DNA from: Lampropedia cohaerens
Lineage (GTDB): Bacteria > Pseudomonadota > Gammaproteobacteria > Burkholderiales > Burkholderiaceae_C
DNA: 64,000 nt
Direction of reading: 5' to 3'
Assembly (NCBI RefSeq): GCF_001005215.1
Contig: NZ_LBNQ01000040.1
Span: 1-64,000 of the forward strand
The first letter of the stretch is position 1. Each line of letters begins with the position of its first letter. Shown here in pieces: positions 26,191 through 34,915 of the stretch. The translations under genes and the position numbers were made by a program. The notes under the pieces are model-generated. The model worked only from the letters and a program-made list of their open reading frames with translations, made no database searches and was not told the DNA's origin.

Positions 26191-27600
26191 TTAGCGAGCC
26201 TGGTCCGATGCGGCGCGGTCAGGCCCGTTCTGTTGCTCCATGGCCAGCAGATCGCTGACGGGTGGCATGGGCGCCACCACGCGCGCGTGGCGGCGGTAGG
26301 TCCAGTAGGCGCTGGCCCAGTCCATCAGCACCACCAGGCGGTTGCGAAAGCCGATCAGGAAGTACACATGTGCAAACAGCCAGAACTGCCAGGCCAGCAG
26401 GCCGGAAAAGCGCAGGTGCTTGCCAAACGGCATGGGCAGATCGACCACGGCAGCATTGCGACCGATCGTCGCCAGGTTGCCGTAGTTGCGGTAGCGAAAT
26501 GAGGCCATTGGGGTGCCTTCGATCTGATGCCGGATGTTCGCTGCGGCCAGTTGCCCCATCTGCTTGGCAGCGGGCGAGACGCCCGGCACCGGAGTGGGCT
26601 CCTTGCCGGGCTCATGGCTGAGTGCTGCAGCCAGATCACCGATGACGAAGATGCGTTGCGCCGCGTCGACCGTCAGCTGCGGCGTGACCTTGACGCGCCC
26701 GGCGCGATCCAGTGCAGCACCGGTGGCGGCCGCTACGGTCTTGCCAAGGGGCGAGGCCGCGACGCCGGCGGCCCAGATGATGCAGCGACTCGCCAGCGTT
26801 CCGGCGTGGGGGGCGCTGGAGCGCTCTGGCCCATTACCAGCGTGCATCTGCTCGTAGCGCAGGCCTGTTCCGTCAATGTGCGTGACACGAGTGTCTAGCA
26901 TCACCGTCACGCCCAGGCGCTCAAGCTGCTGCTTGGCCCGCTCGCTCAGGCGCGGCGGCATGCTCTGCAGGACACGTGGACCGCCTTCGATGAGGAAGAC
27001 GCGCGCCTGCGCCGGATCGATGTTGCGGAACTCGTCCTTGAGGGTGTGGCGGGCGATTTCGGCCAGCGTACCGGCCATTTCAACGCCGGTCGGGCCTGCG
27101 CCAATGACGGCAAAAGTTAGCAGCGCCTGGCGCGTCTGTGGGTCTGGCTCCAGCTCTGCACGCTCGAAGGCCTCGACCACGCGGCTGCGAATAGTGAAGG
27201 CATCGCGCAGCGTCTTGAGACCAGGGGCATGATGGCGCCACTGGTCGTTGCCGAAGTAGCTGTGCGTGGCACCGGCTGCGACGATGAGCCAGTCATAGTC
27301 CAGTTGCATGCCATTGGCGAGCGTGACGGTATTTGCCGACGCGTCAATGGCGGTGACCTCGGCCTGCAGCGTGCAGACCTGCTTGAAGCGATGCATGACT
27401 GTGCGCACCGGAGCAGCGATGGAAGGGGCGGCCAGCCCGGCTGTGGCGACCTGGTAGAGCAGCGGCTGGAACAGGTGGTGATTGGTCTTGTCGATCAGTG
27501 TGACACGCATACCGGGAATCTTGACCAGTGCGCGCGTGGCCTCCAGCCCGCCGAAACCGGCGCCGATGACGATGACGTGATGCTTGTAGGCGGTAGACAT
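26191..27600 (-). CDS. ndh: Type II NADH:quinone oxidoreductase
   Basis: A 469-residue pyridine-nucleotide-disulfide family protein. The N-terminal FAD motif VIVIGAGFGGLEATRALVKI is followed by NHHLFQPLLYQVATAGL, typical of NDH-2. The NADH site FAVIGAGPTGVEMAGTLAEI and the FAD-closing VFVIGDLAAAL follow in order. The C-terminal third has hydrophobic, membrane-associating stretches (FSGLLAWQFWLFAHVYFLIG). It feeds electrons from NADH to quinone without proton pumping. It is a single gene; the start at 27600 gives MSTAYKHHVIVIG. Confidence 0.93.
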   Translation of the reverse strand: MSTAYKHHVIVIGAGFGGLEATRALVKIPGMRVTLIDKTNHHLFQPLLYQVATAGLAAPSIAAPVRTVMHRFKQVCTLQAEVTAIDASANTVTLANGMQLDYDWLIVAAGATHSYFGNDQWRHHAPGLKTLRDAFTIRSRVVEAFERAELEPDPQTRQALLTFAVIGAGPTGVEMAGTLAEIARHTLKDEFRNIDPAQARVFLIEGGPRVLQSMPPRLSERAKQQLERLGVTVMLDTRVTHIDGTGLRYEQMHAGNGPERSSAPHAGTLASRCIIWAAGVAASPLGKTVAAATGAALDRAGRVKVTPQLTVDAAQRIFVIGDLAAALSHEPGKEPTPVPGVSPAAKQMGQLAAANIRHQIEGTPMASFRYRNYGNLATIGRNAAVVDLPMPFGKHLRFSGLLAWQFWLFAHVYFLIGFRNRLVVLMDWASAYWTYRRHARVVAPMPPVSDLLAMEQQNGPDRAASDQAR

Positions 27601-27885
27601 GAATGGAAAGTAATGGCGATGGTGCCGCAGGGATTCTGCCGCTGCAGACACCCTGACAGGCGCGTTCGCAGACAAGGCAAGCCTAGGGGTTTACCCTAGA
27701 TACGGGCGGCGGCAGAGCATAGCGCGCTCTCGCATTGCGCGTGCGCGCGCAGGCAATTTCCACATTGGCCACGCCGCCATCGCCGCCGGCCTGTGAACTT
27801 GTGTCAAAGCCGTGATCGGTCGCATGGAACTGCCGGGCGGGCCGTGTAGCATTTGTGCCTCGTTATCAGTGAGATGGAGCAAACC

Positions 27886-28641
27886 ATGAACTTCCCAACC
27901 AAGTTGTGCGCGATGGCAGCTGCCATCGTATTGGCCGCATGTGGCGGCGGTGGTGATGGGGACGCGGGCGCGGGCGACAACGCAGCTGGTCCTGGCAACC
28001 ACCTCTACCATTCGCTGGACTACGCGCCGGCAGGAGACTTCTTGCGTGCGCAGCGAGTGGTTTTCCCGCATGAGGAAGATGCGGCGCAGGTACGTCTGGG
28101 CAACGCCACCATCGCCTTCGAAAAGGATGCGCAAGGCGTATGGGCCGCCGAGGGTTATCACCAGCTTGTTGTGGGAGATGCTTTCAGTGCTGAGCAGGGT
28201 GCATTGTTGCTTTGCAAGGGGAACGGGAGTGGTGCGGGGTCAATGCCTGGAGATGGCTCCCCCATCTGGCATGCCGTGCTGCCTGCCGGCGCACAGCCTG
28301 TTGCGGCTAACGCGGCAGTTGGCAGACTTGTAGAGGGCAAGCGCTACACCATTTACGCGGAATGTCAGAAGACCAACGAGGTTTTCGTCGCGACGCCAGA
28401 CGGTGGTCTGGACCTCGAAATCAATGGTGTGCCGGATCCTGATAGTGGCGAAACGCCTGCAGCGATCCGCGCGATGCTGTCCGACCGCGGGCTGCAGTAT
28501 TCCGAGGGTGGCTGGGATGAGCGCGCCTGGTTGCGGGTGTATGAGGTCAACCGGCGGCTGCTGGCGGTTGCCATCACACAGTCCACGCCTCCTGGCGAAA
28601 GCCCTGCGTTTGAGATCATTGTGCTGGCGCAGCAGGATTGA
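27886..28641 (+). CDS. Orphan lipoprotein
   Basis: A 251-residue protein with a clear lipoprotein signal (MNFPTKLCAMAAAIVLAACG; lipobox L-A-A-C) followed by a Gly/Asp-rich tether. GGAG lies six bases before the ATG at 27886. The mature part has two cysteines (LLLCKGNG and IYAECQKT) that might pair. I recognise no domain; it is probably anchored in the outer membrane facing the periplasm. It is isolated between ndh (divergent) and rimO. Confidence 0.7.
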   Translation: MNFPTKLCAMAAAIVLAACGGGGDGDAGAGDNAAGPGNHLYHSLDYAPAGDFLRAQRVVFPHEEDAAQVRLGNATIAFEKDAQGVWAAEGYHQLVVGDAFSAEQGALLLCKGNGSGAGSMPGDGSPIWHAVLPAGAQPVAANAAVGRLVEGKRYTIYAECQKTNEVFVATPDGGLDLEINGVPDPDSGETPAAIRAMLSDRGLQYSEGGWDERAWLRVYEVNRRLLAVAITQSTPPGESPAFEIIVLAQQD

Positions 28642-29099
28642 GCGACCACAGCGCGGCATGAGCACCTGTGCCGCGCGCATTGGCAGCGTGTGGTGACAGG
28701 AAACTAAGCGGGTTGCCATCGCAAGCGCTGCCAGCCGTTGCATGGTGCGCCCGCCGATCGGCTGCTTGCTGGGCCAAGGCCTGACCCTGCCGTCATTCCT
28801 GCGCATGAAAAGCCGCCGAATGGGCCTTCAGGCATGGCAGGTTGGCTTCGGCTATGGTATAAGGCGCAGCCCTGCTGTTGAAGGCAGGGCTGCATCGTGC
28901 CGACGCCAGCAGCCAGTGCGAATGGGCAAGCCGTCTGAATTTCTGAGATCGTGCGCAGCTTCTGATGGATGCGGAAGTCGGCACAATGCATAGCGATGCC
29001 GGCTTGCAGGCAGGCCACGCTGCGTGGCTGCTCGCCTGCACGGAATTTCGTCGGATTCTCAGAAAAACCAATCGACAGTAACGCGCTGCGCGTGTCCCC
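28642..29099. other. Intergenic region with a 10-bp stem hairpin
   Basis: In these 458 bases the clearest structure is GCAGCCCTGC (28866-28875) pairing perfectly with GCAGGGCTGC (28884-28893) around an eight-base loop. No T-run follows on either strand, so it is not a canonical terminator; a structured RNA element or a factor-dependent end for the lipoprotein transcript is possible. The rimO promoter must lie downstream of it. No coding frame is convincing. Confidence 0.45.
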
Positions 29100-30503
29100 A
29101 TGACCACCACCTGTGACAAACCCGCCACACCCGTCCGCGCCCCGAAGGTGGGCTTCGTCTCGCTCGGCTGCCCGAAGGCACTGACCGACAGCGAGCTGAT
29201 TCTTACCCAGCTGAGTGCCGAGGGTTACCAGACCGCCAAGAGTTTCGATGGCGCCGATCTGGTGATCGTCAACACCTGTGGCTTCATCGACGATGCCGTC
29301 AAGGAGAGCCTGGACACCATCGGCGAGGCGCTGGCCGAAAACGGCAAGGTCATCGTGACTGGCTGCCTGGGCGCGCGCAGTGGCGAGCAAGGAGGCAATC
29401 TGGTCGAGCAGGTGCATCCCAGTGTGCTGGCGGTCACCGGGCCGCATGCCACGCAGGAGGTCATGGATGCGGTCCATCGGCACTTGCCCAAGCCGCATGA
29501 CCCTTTCCTGGATCTGGTGCCAGGCGGGTTTGGCGAGGCGGGCCTGAAGCTCACGCCCAAACACTACGCCTACCTGAAGATCAGCGAGGGCTGCAACCAC
29601 CGCTGCACCTTCTGCATCATCCCGTCGATGCGCGGTGATCTGGTATCGCGCCCGGTGGGCGATGTGCTCAAGGAGGCGTGCGCATTGTTCGAGGGGGGCG
29701 TCAAGGAGCTGCTCGTTATCAGCCAGGACACGTCCGCCTACGGTGTGGACATCAAGTACCGCACTGGTTTCTGGGACGGGCGACCGATCAAGTCGCGTCT
29801 GTATGAGCTGGTGCAGGCGCTGGGTGAGCTGGCAGCGGCCCACGGTGCGTGGGTGCGTCTGCACTACGTGTATCCGTATCCAAGTGTGGATCAGGTGGTC
29901 GAGCTGATGGCGCAAGGACTGGCACTGCCGTATTTGGATGTGCCGTTTCAGCACAGCCACCCGGATGTGCTGCGGCGCATGAAGCGCCCGGCCAGCGGCG
30001 AGAAGAATCTTGAGCGCATCCAGCGCTGGCGCGAGGTCTGCCCGGAGCTGGTCATCCGCAGCACCTTCATTGCCGGATTTCCGGGCGAGACGGAGGAGGA
30101 ATTCCAGCACCTGCTGGATTTCATCGAGGAGGCGCAGATCGATCGTGCCGGCTGTTTTGCCTACAGCGACGTGGACGGCGCCGCCGCCAACGCCTTACCA
30201 GGCATGCTGCCTTTGCAGGAACGTCAGCAACGTCAGGCGCGCTTCATGGAGGTGGCCGAGCGTGTCTCCGTGCAAAAACTCCAGCGCCGTATTGGCGCCA
30301 CGATGCAGGTGTTGGTCGACCACGCGCCAGCGCTGGGCCGTCGCGGTGGGCGCGGGCGCAGCTATGCCGATGCGCCAGAGATCGATGGCGTGGTGCACCT
30401 GCTGCCGCCGCAGAAGGCCAGCAAGACCCTGAAGGTGGGAGAGTTCACCCGCGCGCAGATCGTGCAGGCACAAGGCCATGATTTGATTGCCCAGCCTATC
30501 TGA
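29100..30503 (+). CDS. rimO: Ribosomal protein uS12 methylthiotransferase RimO
   Basis: A 467-residue radical-SAM enzyme that methylthiolates Asp88 of ribosomal protein S12. The UPF0004 domain shows [25 protein letters not shown] and VTGCLGAR with three cluster cysteines. The radical-SAM motif is [18 protein letters not shown] (C-x3-C-x2-C), followed by RGD. The C-terminal TRAM region ends near [14 protein letters not shown]. The sequence around [14 protein letters not shown] marks RimO rather than MiaB. Confidence 0.96.
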   Translation: MTTTCDKPATPVRAPKVGFVSLGCPKALTDSELILTQLSAEGYQTAKSFDGADLVIVNTCGFIDDAVKESLDTIGEALAENGKVIVTGCLGARSGEQGGNLVEQVHPSVLAVTGPHATQEVMDAVHRHLPKPHDPFLDLVPGGFGEAGLKLTPKHYAYLKISEGCNHRCTFCIIPSMRGDLVSRPVGDVLKEACALFEGGVKELLVISQDTSAYGVDIKYRTGFWDGRPIKSRLYELVQALGELAAAHGAWVRLHYVYPYPSVDQVVELMAQGLALPYLDVPFQHSHPDVLRRMKRPASGEKNLERIQRWREVCPELVIRSTFIAGFPGETEEEFQHLLDFIEEAQIDRAGCFAYSDVDGAAANALPGMLPLQERQQRQARFMEVAERVSVQKLQRRIGATMQVLVDHAPALGRRGGRGRSYADAPEIDGVVHLLPPQKASKTLKVGEFTRAQIVQAQGHDLIAQPI

Positions 30504-30532
30504 GGGCTGTTTCGTACGCAGTACCGCCGCGA

Positions 30533-30547
30533 TGTGGCCATGCCACA
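30533..30547. promoter_or_regulatory. Perfect 15-bp palindrome at the fur-like gene start
   Basis: TGTGGC-CAT-GCCACA is a perfect 6-3-6 inverted repeat ending nine bases before the proposed ATG (30556). Its right half plus flank (GCCATGCCACA) recurs 16 bases downstream, over the start codon. The position suits an operator for autoregulation. It does not match the classical E. coli Fur box. Confidence 0.5.
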
Positions 30548-30555
30548 ATCTTGCC

Positions 30556-31044
30556 ATGCCACAGCCCACTTCCTCCTCCCATGCGGGATGCGCGCACGCG
30601 CATCCGGTACATGCCCGTGCCACACCCGCACAGGCGGGTGAGCGCAATACCCGCCAGCGCACGGCCATCCGCGCGGCCATGGCCGCCGAAGGGCGGCCGC
30701 TTTCCCCCCCCGAGGTGTTGCAGGCCGCGCAGAAGCTGGTTCCACGCATCGGCATTGCTACCGTCTATCGCAATATCAAGGCCATGGTGGAAGCCGGTGA
30801 ACTCGTGGCGGTGCCGCTGCCGGGCGACCGGGTCTACTATGAGCTGGCGGACAAGGCCGTGCACCACCATCACCACTTTCGCTGCAACCAGTGCGAGAAG
30901 GTCTTTGACATCCACGGCTGCGACGATACCTTCGCGACCCTGCTGCCACCGGGATTCGTGCTGACAACGCACGATGTAACCCTTTACGGATTGTGCGCCG
31001 CGTGCAGTGCCGCAGCGCGTGTGCGGCCAGGCAAAAAGCGCTAG
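30556..31044 (+). CDS. Fur-family metalloregulator
   Basis: A 162-residue Fur-superfamily repressor. The winged helix spans about residues 25-95 (NTRQRTAIRAAMAAEGRPLS, GIATVYRNIKAMVEAGEL). The metal and dimerisation part has VHHHHHFRCNQCEKVFDIHG and LYGLCAACSAAARV, giving paired C-x2-C motifs for structural zinc. It could be Zur-, PerR- or Fur-like; motifs visible here do not settle the metal. The start is uncertain: no ribosome site precedes 30556, and in-frame ATGs occur at 30532 and 30487. Confidence 0.85.
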   Translation: MPQPTSSSHAGCAHAHPVHARATPAQAGERNTRQRTAIRAAMAAEGRPLSPPEVLQAAQKLVPRIGIATVYRNIKAMVEAGELVAVPLPGDRVYYELADKAVHHHHHFRCNQCEKVFDIHGCDDTFATLLPPGFVLTTHDVTLYGLCAACSAAARVRPGKKR

Positions 31045-31108
31045 GCGAGGGCGGTCTCGCCCAGCGCGTGACAATGTGCCCGGGCTGGCCTGCCCATGCA
31101 GGAAAGCG

Positions 31109-31600
31109 CTAGTACTTTCCTTGGCTGCCCGACCTGTGCGATTCGCTTCGGGCGCGCTGCTCCAGCCATTGGCACATGTGCAGCAACTGCCGCATCTCGG
31201 TGCGTTCCTTGTCATCACGCGCTTCCTCTGCCTGCGCAGGCTCGGACAGCGCATCCTGCGCCAGTCGCTGTGCCTGCAGACAGGCATCAATGGCCTGCGA
31301 CCATTGGCCATTGGAGAAGTGTTCCAATGCATCCACCAGCGCGCGGTGCGCCGCGATTTCCTGGCGCTGATGGCGCCACGCCCTGGCTTCGGCAGGCATA
31401 CGCCATACGGACGTCAGCGCCCAAACCAGCAACGCCAGTGTGCCGTTGACTGTCAGCAGCAACAGCAGCAGCAGGTTCAGCGACATGTCGACCCGGTAGG
31501 GGTGCCAAAACAGCGTGACCGTGGCTTGGTTGCTGCTCAGAAACAGGGCGGCAGCAACCGCGGTGGCGCACAGCAGCAGGATCCAGAGCACGCCCCGCAT
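31109..31600 (-). CDS. hemY: HemY-like protein, truncated to the N-terminal domain
   Basis: A 163-residue protein with two N-terminal membrane helices (LWILLLCATAVAAALFL and LNLLLLLLLTVNGTLALLVW) enclosing SSNQATVTLFWHPYRVDMSL, the HemY_N signature. HemY proteins are normally near 400 residues with C-terminal TPR repeats; here the frame stops soon after DALEHFSNGQWSQAIDACLQ, and only 65 bases separate it from the convergent fur-like gene, so the TPR part is absent, not frameshifted. It starts directly after hemX. Confidence 0.8.
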   Translation of the reverse strand: MRGVLWILLLCATAVAAALFLSSNQATVTLFWHPYRVDMSLNLLLLLLLTVNGTLALLVWALTSVWRMPAEARAWRHQRQEIAAHRALVDALEHFSNGQWSQAIDACLQAQRLAQDALSEPAQAEEARDDKERTEMRQLLHMCQWLEQRARSESHRSGSQGKY

Positions 31601-31601
31601 G

Positions 31602-32960
31602 TCAGTCGACCTCCTGTGCTGCAGCGCTCGTGCCCTGGCCGTCGGCCTGGTCGGCCTGCGTTGGCGAGCCTGTCACAGGATCGAGCGGCATGACCGCGGC
31701 CTGCGCTTCGCGGGCGCGTTGTGCGGCAGCAATGGCCGCCAGCGTTTCCGTGATGGCGGGTGCCTGCACGGAGAGAATGTGGTCCTGCAGCTGCTGCAGG
31801 GTGCGCAGCGCGTGCCGCGTGCGTGGCGAATCCAGGTCATAGTAGCGCAGCACCAAGGCCTGTACGGCGGCAAGATCCGCGCGCGCCGATGCAGTCTGGC
31901 GCGCCAGCAGGCCGATACGGGCATTCATCAGCTGGAGACGGATGTTTTCGCGCAGAAAGAATGCCTGCTCCTGCGACAGCAACGCCGCTTCCGGGTGGTC
32001 GATGCGCTGAACGCGAATCAGCCCCTCGAACGTTGCTCGCACGCCTGCCCATAGCCGCTGAAAGGTATCGCCCTTGCCTGATTGCGAGGATGCCGTGGCA
32101 CTGCCCGCATCCGTCGGCATGCCGCCTGCCGTTGAGTGTGCGTCGCCTTGTGCGGCAGGCGCTGCTGCCAGGCTCGTGTCCTGTGCGTCCATGTGTCCGG
32201 CATTTTGTGCGGCGCTGTTCGGCGCCAGCGGGGCCTGTGCCAGCGTATCGGCAGAGGCTGAAGTGGATGGCGCTGCGCCCAGTACAGGCGGCTCGGCAGA
32301 CGACTGGTGGGCCAAGCCCACACCGTTGGCCAGTGGCAGGTATTCGAGCTGCAGCAGCAAGGTGTCGATACGACCGAGCAGCCCCGCTGTATCGGTTACA
32401 GCGCTGCTGGTCAGCTGTGCCAGATCTCGGTCAATGGCGGACAGGATTGTGCTGTAGCGCGCTGGATCGGTGCGTTCCACGCGCTGGCGCGCATTGCGCA
32501 ATGCTGCGATCAGCGGATCGGCCAGGCCAGTCAGCTGTGCCTGCTGCTGGGCCAGTCGCAGCGATGCCTCCATGTCGATGAGCATGGTGTCTTCCCGCGT
32601 GCGCGACAGTTCGAATGCCAGCTGCTCAAGGTGCGAACGCTGCAGCGTGTACTCGTTGATACGCGCTTCGCTCAGGCTGGCGCGTGTGGCGGCCTGCTGG
32701 GCGAGCGCCTGCGCCTGCTGCGACAGCGTCCGCGCCTCAATTGCCTGAGCCTTTGCTGCCGCAAGTTGCACTGCCACATGCTCCTGTACCTTCTGCAGGC
32801 GCTGCCACTGACCGTAGGCCATCACCAGCGCAATGGCTGCCGTGCCGTTGAGCAACCAAGCTCCCCAGCGCGGCCATTGCACCGGCTGGCGCAGTAGTAC
32901 CAGCAGCTGCAGCCAGGGGGGGCTTGGCGGTGGGGAAGAAGAAGGGGGCGGCGTTACCAC
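31602..32960 (-). CDS. hemX: HemX-like membrane protein
   Basis: A 452-residue HemX family protein. A proline-rich cytoplasmic tail leads to one membrane helix (GAWLLNGTAAIALVMAYG, residues about 32-50). A long coiled coil (QLAAAKAQAIEARTLSQQAQ onward) and the HemX core (EDTMLIDMEASLRLAQQQAQ, RIDTLLLQLEYLPLANG) follow. Often labelled uroporphyrinogen-III C-methyltransferase, but it lacks methyltransferase motifs; the role is accessory and unclear. It carries an unusually long Ala/Gln/Ser-rich insertion (residues about 225-305). It lies between hemD and hemY. Confidence 0.88.
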   Translation of the reverse strand: MVTPPPSSSPPPSPPWLQLLVLLRQPVQWPRWGAWLLNGTAAIALVMAYGQWQRLQKVQEHVAVQLAAAKAQAIEARTLSQQAQALAQQAATRASLSEARINEYTLQRSHLEQLAFELSRTREDTMLIDMEASLRLAQQQAQLTGLADPLIAALRNARQRVERTDPARYSTILSAIDRDLAQLTSSAVTDTAGLLGRIDTLLLQLEYLPLANGVGLAHQSSAEPPVLGAAPSTSASADTLAQAPLAPNSAAQNAGHMDAQDTSLAAAPAAQGDAHSTAGGMPTDAGSATASSQSGKGDTFQRLWAGVRATFEGLIRVQRIDHPEAALLSQEQAFFLRENIRLQLMNARIGLLARQTASARADLAAVQALVLRYYDLDSPRTRHALRTLQQLQDHILSVQAPAITETLAAIAAAQRAREAQAAVMPLDPVTGSPTQADQADGQGTSAAAQEVD

Positions 32961-33059
32961 GGGACAAGGAATGGATGTTGAGAACCTGCTTGAAGTCTTT
33001 TAGAACCTGCGGGTTCTGACGTGCCGCACTGTCGATCAGCACAGTGAGGCATTAAGACC

Positions 33060-33905
33060 CTATGCAGGCGCTTGGCCCAGCCATTGTAGGGTCTTGGCGA
33101 TGGCGCGGGCGTGTGGCGCGCTGTCGGCCACGGTGCCAAATCCCAGCGTGCGTGCCGCGGCGCCAATGCGCGGGTGGGTGGCGATGGCACGCTGCGCAGA
33201 CCATGATGTGTCTGGCATGAGCGCTGCCAGGTTGCGGACAGCCTCCGAACTGCTGAAGAGCATCACATCCCGCTGTGCCAGCCACGTAAGCAGTTCCTGC
33301 CGCTGCGCCGCGGTCCATCGCGGTAGCAGGCGGTCGTACACGGCAAGAAACACCGCGCGCGCGCCTGCGTCCTGGATGTGCGTGGCAAGCCAGTCACGCC
33401 CTGCACCCTGGCGTGCGGGGGAACTGGTCGTTGCGCCATGCTGGCTGCCACCACGGAGAACGAGAACTTGCGCGCCGGTTGCGACCTGCCGGGCAACGAC
33501 CTGCCACAGCGATTCCGAGTCCGCCGCACCATCGGCTGGGGGCTGGTCGATCGCTTCCGGCGTAAAGCCTGCAGCCTGCAAGGCCTCGGCCGTGCCTGCG
33601 CCCGGGGCCCACAGACGCGGTGCGTATGGGCCGAGCGCGCGCCAGGCGTCGACGGCCTCGGGATGCCAGAACCCACGCACGGCATTCGGGCTGACATGCA
33701 TGATGGCCGAGAAGTGTTGCAGCTGGCTGACTGCCGCCTGCTTGTGCCGCAGGGTATCGGCATCCTGGCGGATACGGATATCAATCAACGGCAGCTGCCG
33801 GGTGCGTATGCCGTACGCTGCCAGGTCCCGCGCCCAGTCGGCGCATTGGTCGGAAGGCCGGGTAAGAATCAGCCAGGGTAAGGAGGAGGGTGTGTGCGCC
33901 GCCAT
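33060..33905 (-). CDS. hemD: Uroporphyrinogen-III synthase
   Basis: A 281-residue HemD that cyclises hydroxymethylbilane to uroporphyrinogen III. Recognisable parts are WLILTRPSDQCADWARDLAA, LIDIRI, the MHVSPNAVRGFW strand, and the C-terminal MLFSSSEAVRNLAALMP and AIATHPRIGAAARTLGFG. The start MAAHTPSSLPWLILTRP at 33905 is chosen over an upstream ATG lying towards the SRP RNA. hemC, the usual upstream partner, is not adjacent. Confidence 0.9.
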   Translation of the reverse strand: MAAHTPSSLPWLILTRPSDQCADWARDLAAYGIRTRQLPLIDIRIRQDADTLRHKQAAVSQLQHFSAIMHVSPNAVRGFWHPEAVDAWRALGPYAPRLWAPGAGTAEALQAAGFTPEAIDQPPADGAADSESLWQVVARQVATGAQVLVLRGGSQHGATTSSPARQGAGRDWLATHIQDAGARAVFLAVYDRLLPRWTAAQRQELLTWLAQRDVMLFSSSEAVRNLAALMPDTSWSAQRAIATHPRIGAAARTLGFGTVADSAPHARAIAKTLQWLGQAPA

Positions 33906-33962
33906 GTCTAAGCGGACGGACAGCGCAGGCAGGCGCCATACCCGTCCTGGCAAAAGGAGGTG

Positions 33963-34053
33963 ACGAGCCTGACCCCGGCACTGGCTACGCGGTTAGGGCT
34001 GCTTGGTTCCCCACCTGACCCGGTTGGCCACTTCACCATGCGGGAAGGCCCGT
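33963..34053 (-). ncRNA. ffs: 4.5S RNA, bacterial signal recognition particle RNA
   Basis: On the minus strand the conserved SRP Alu-less hairpin tip is visible: GGTCAGGTGGGGAACCAAGC followed by AGCC, matching the universal GGTCAGG...GGAA...AAGCAGCC Ffh-binding symmetric/asymmetric loops. The E. coli apical CC-GGAA-GG is here GG-GGAA-CC, a compensated change that keeps the tetraloop stem. The ends (GGGCC near 34051 and GGCTC near 33965) pair. With Ffh it targets membrane proteins to SecYEG. Exact ends are estimated. Confidence 0.88.
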
Positions 34054-34093
34054 CGCCTGCCATTGTAATGCAAGCTGGCTTGCGGGACGGCAA

Positions 34094-34888
34094 CTATCCC
34101 AGCAGCAGCGCGTCGTCAGCAAGTTTTTCGCCGCGCGTGCGCTCGAACATTGCCAGCAGGTCGGGCACGTCCATGGCGGCGCGCTCGGGACCGCTGACGT
34201 CAAGCACGACCTTGCCCTGGTGCAGCATGACCGTGCGCGAGCCAAAGTCGAGCGCTTGGCGCATGCTGTGCGTCACCATCATGGTGGTCAGTTTGTTTTC
34301 CTCAACGATGCGGGCCGTGAGATCCAGCACGAATGCAGCGGTCTTGGGGTCGAGTGCTGCGGTATGTTCATCGAGCAGCAGGATACGCGAGGGCTGTAGT
34401 GATGCCATCAACAGGCTGACGGCCTGGCGTTGGCCGCCCGAGAGCAGGCCAATGCGATCGGTCAGGCGGTTTTCCAGCCCCAGATTGAGAATGGCCAGCT
34501 TCTCGCGAAACAGCTCCCGATTTTGCCGGTTCAGCGCGAAGGAATAGCGCCGCTTGCGCCCCCGCGCCATGGCCAAGGCCATGTTCTCCTCAATGGTCAG
34601 GGCCTCGCAGGTGCCGGACATCGGATCCTGAAAGACGCGCGCAACCAGGTTGGCGCGTTGCCACGCCTGCTTGTGGGTGACGTCGATGCTGTCGATCTCG
34701 ATGCTGCCGGAATCGACCATCAAGTCACCCGCAATGGCATTGAGAAAGGTGGACTTGCCGGCACCGTTGGAGCCGATGACGGAGACGAACTGTCCGGCAG
34801 GAATTTCCAGCGAGGCACCACGCAGGGCCGGATTCTCGATGGGGGTGCCAGGGTTGAAGGTGATGTGAAGGTTGTGGGCTTTGAGCAT
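34094..34888 (-). CDS. ABC transporter ATP-binding protein
   Basis: A 264-residue ATPase: Walker A IGSNGAGKSTFLNAIAG, Q-loop VFQDPMSGTCEALTIEENMA, signature LLSGGQRQAVSLLMA, Walker B ILLLDEHTAALDP and switch His in MMVTHSMRQAL. It belongs with the permease and substrate-binding protein upstream in one operon (same strand, 27 bases after the permease). The EH variant of the Walker B DE pair is normal for this subgroup. Substrate unknown; TrpXYZ-type amino-acid uptake is one possibility. Confidence 0.93.
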   Translation of the reverse strand: MLKAHNLHITFNPGTPIENPALRGASLEIPAGQFVSVIGSNGAGKSTFLNAIAGDLMVDSGSIEIDSIDVTHKQAWQRANLVARVFQDPMSGTCEALTIEENMALAMARGRKRRYSFALNRQNRELFREKLAILNLGLENRLTDRIGLLSGGQRQAVSLLMASLQPSRILLLDEHTAALDPKTAAFVLDLTARIVEENKLTTMMVTHSMRQALDFGSRTVMLHQGKVVLDVSGPERAAMDVPDLLAMFERTRGEKLADDALLLG

Positions 34889-34915
34889 GGCGCGCCTGTC
34901 TTTCTCGAAATCCAC

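Noticed and set aside
28866-28893. Rho-independent terminator
   Set aside because: The 10-bp stem is strong but no T-run follows on either strand.
30870-30884. Histidine repeat coding run in the Fur-family gene as a tandem DNA repeat or CRISPR-like signal
   Set aside because: It is the normal His-rich metal-binding segment of the Fur family; no spacer-repeat arrays occur anywhere in the window.
33908-34093. Short minus-strand frame between hemD and the ABC ATPase
   Set aside because: It overlaps the 4.5S RNA, whose conserved sequence and folding explain the region.
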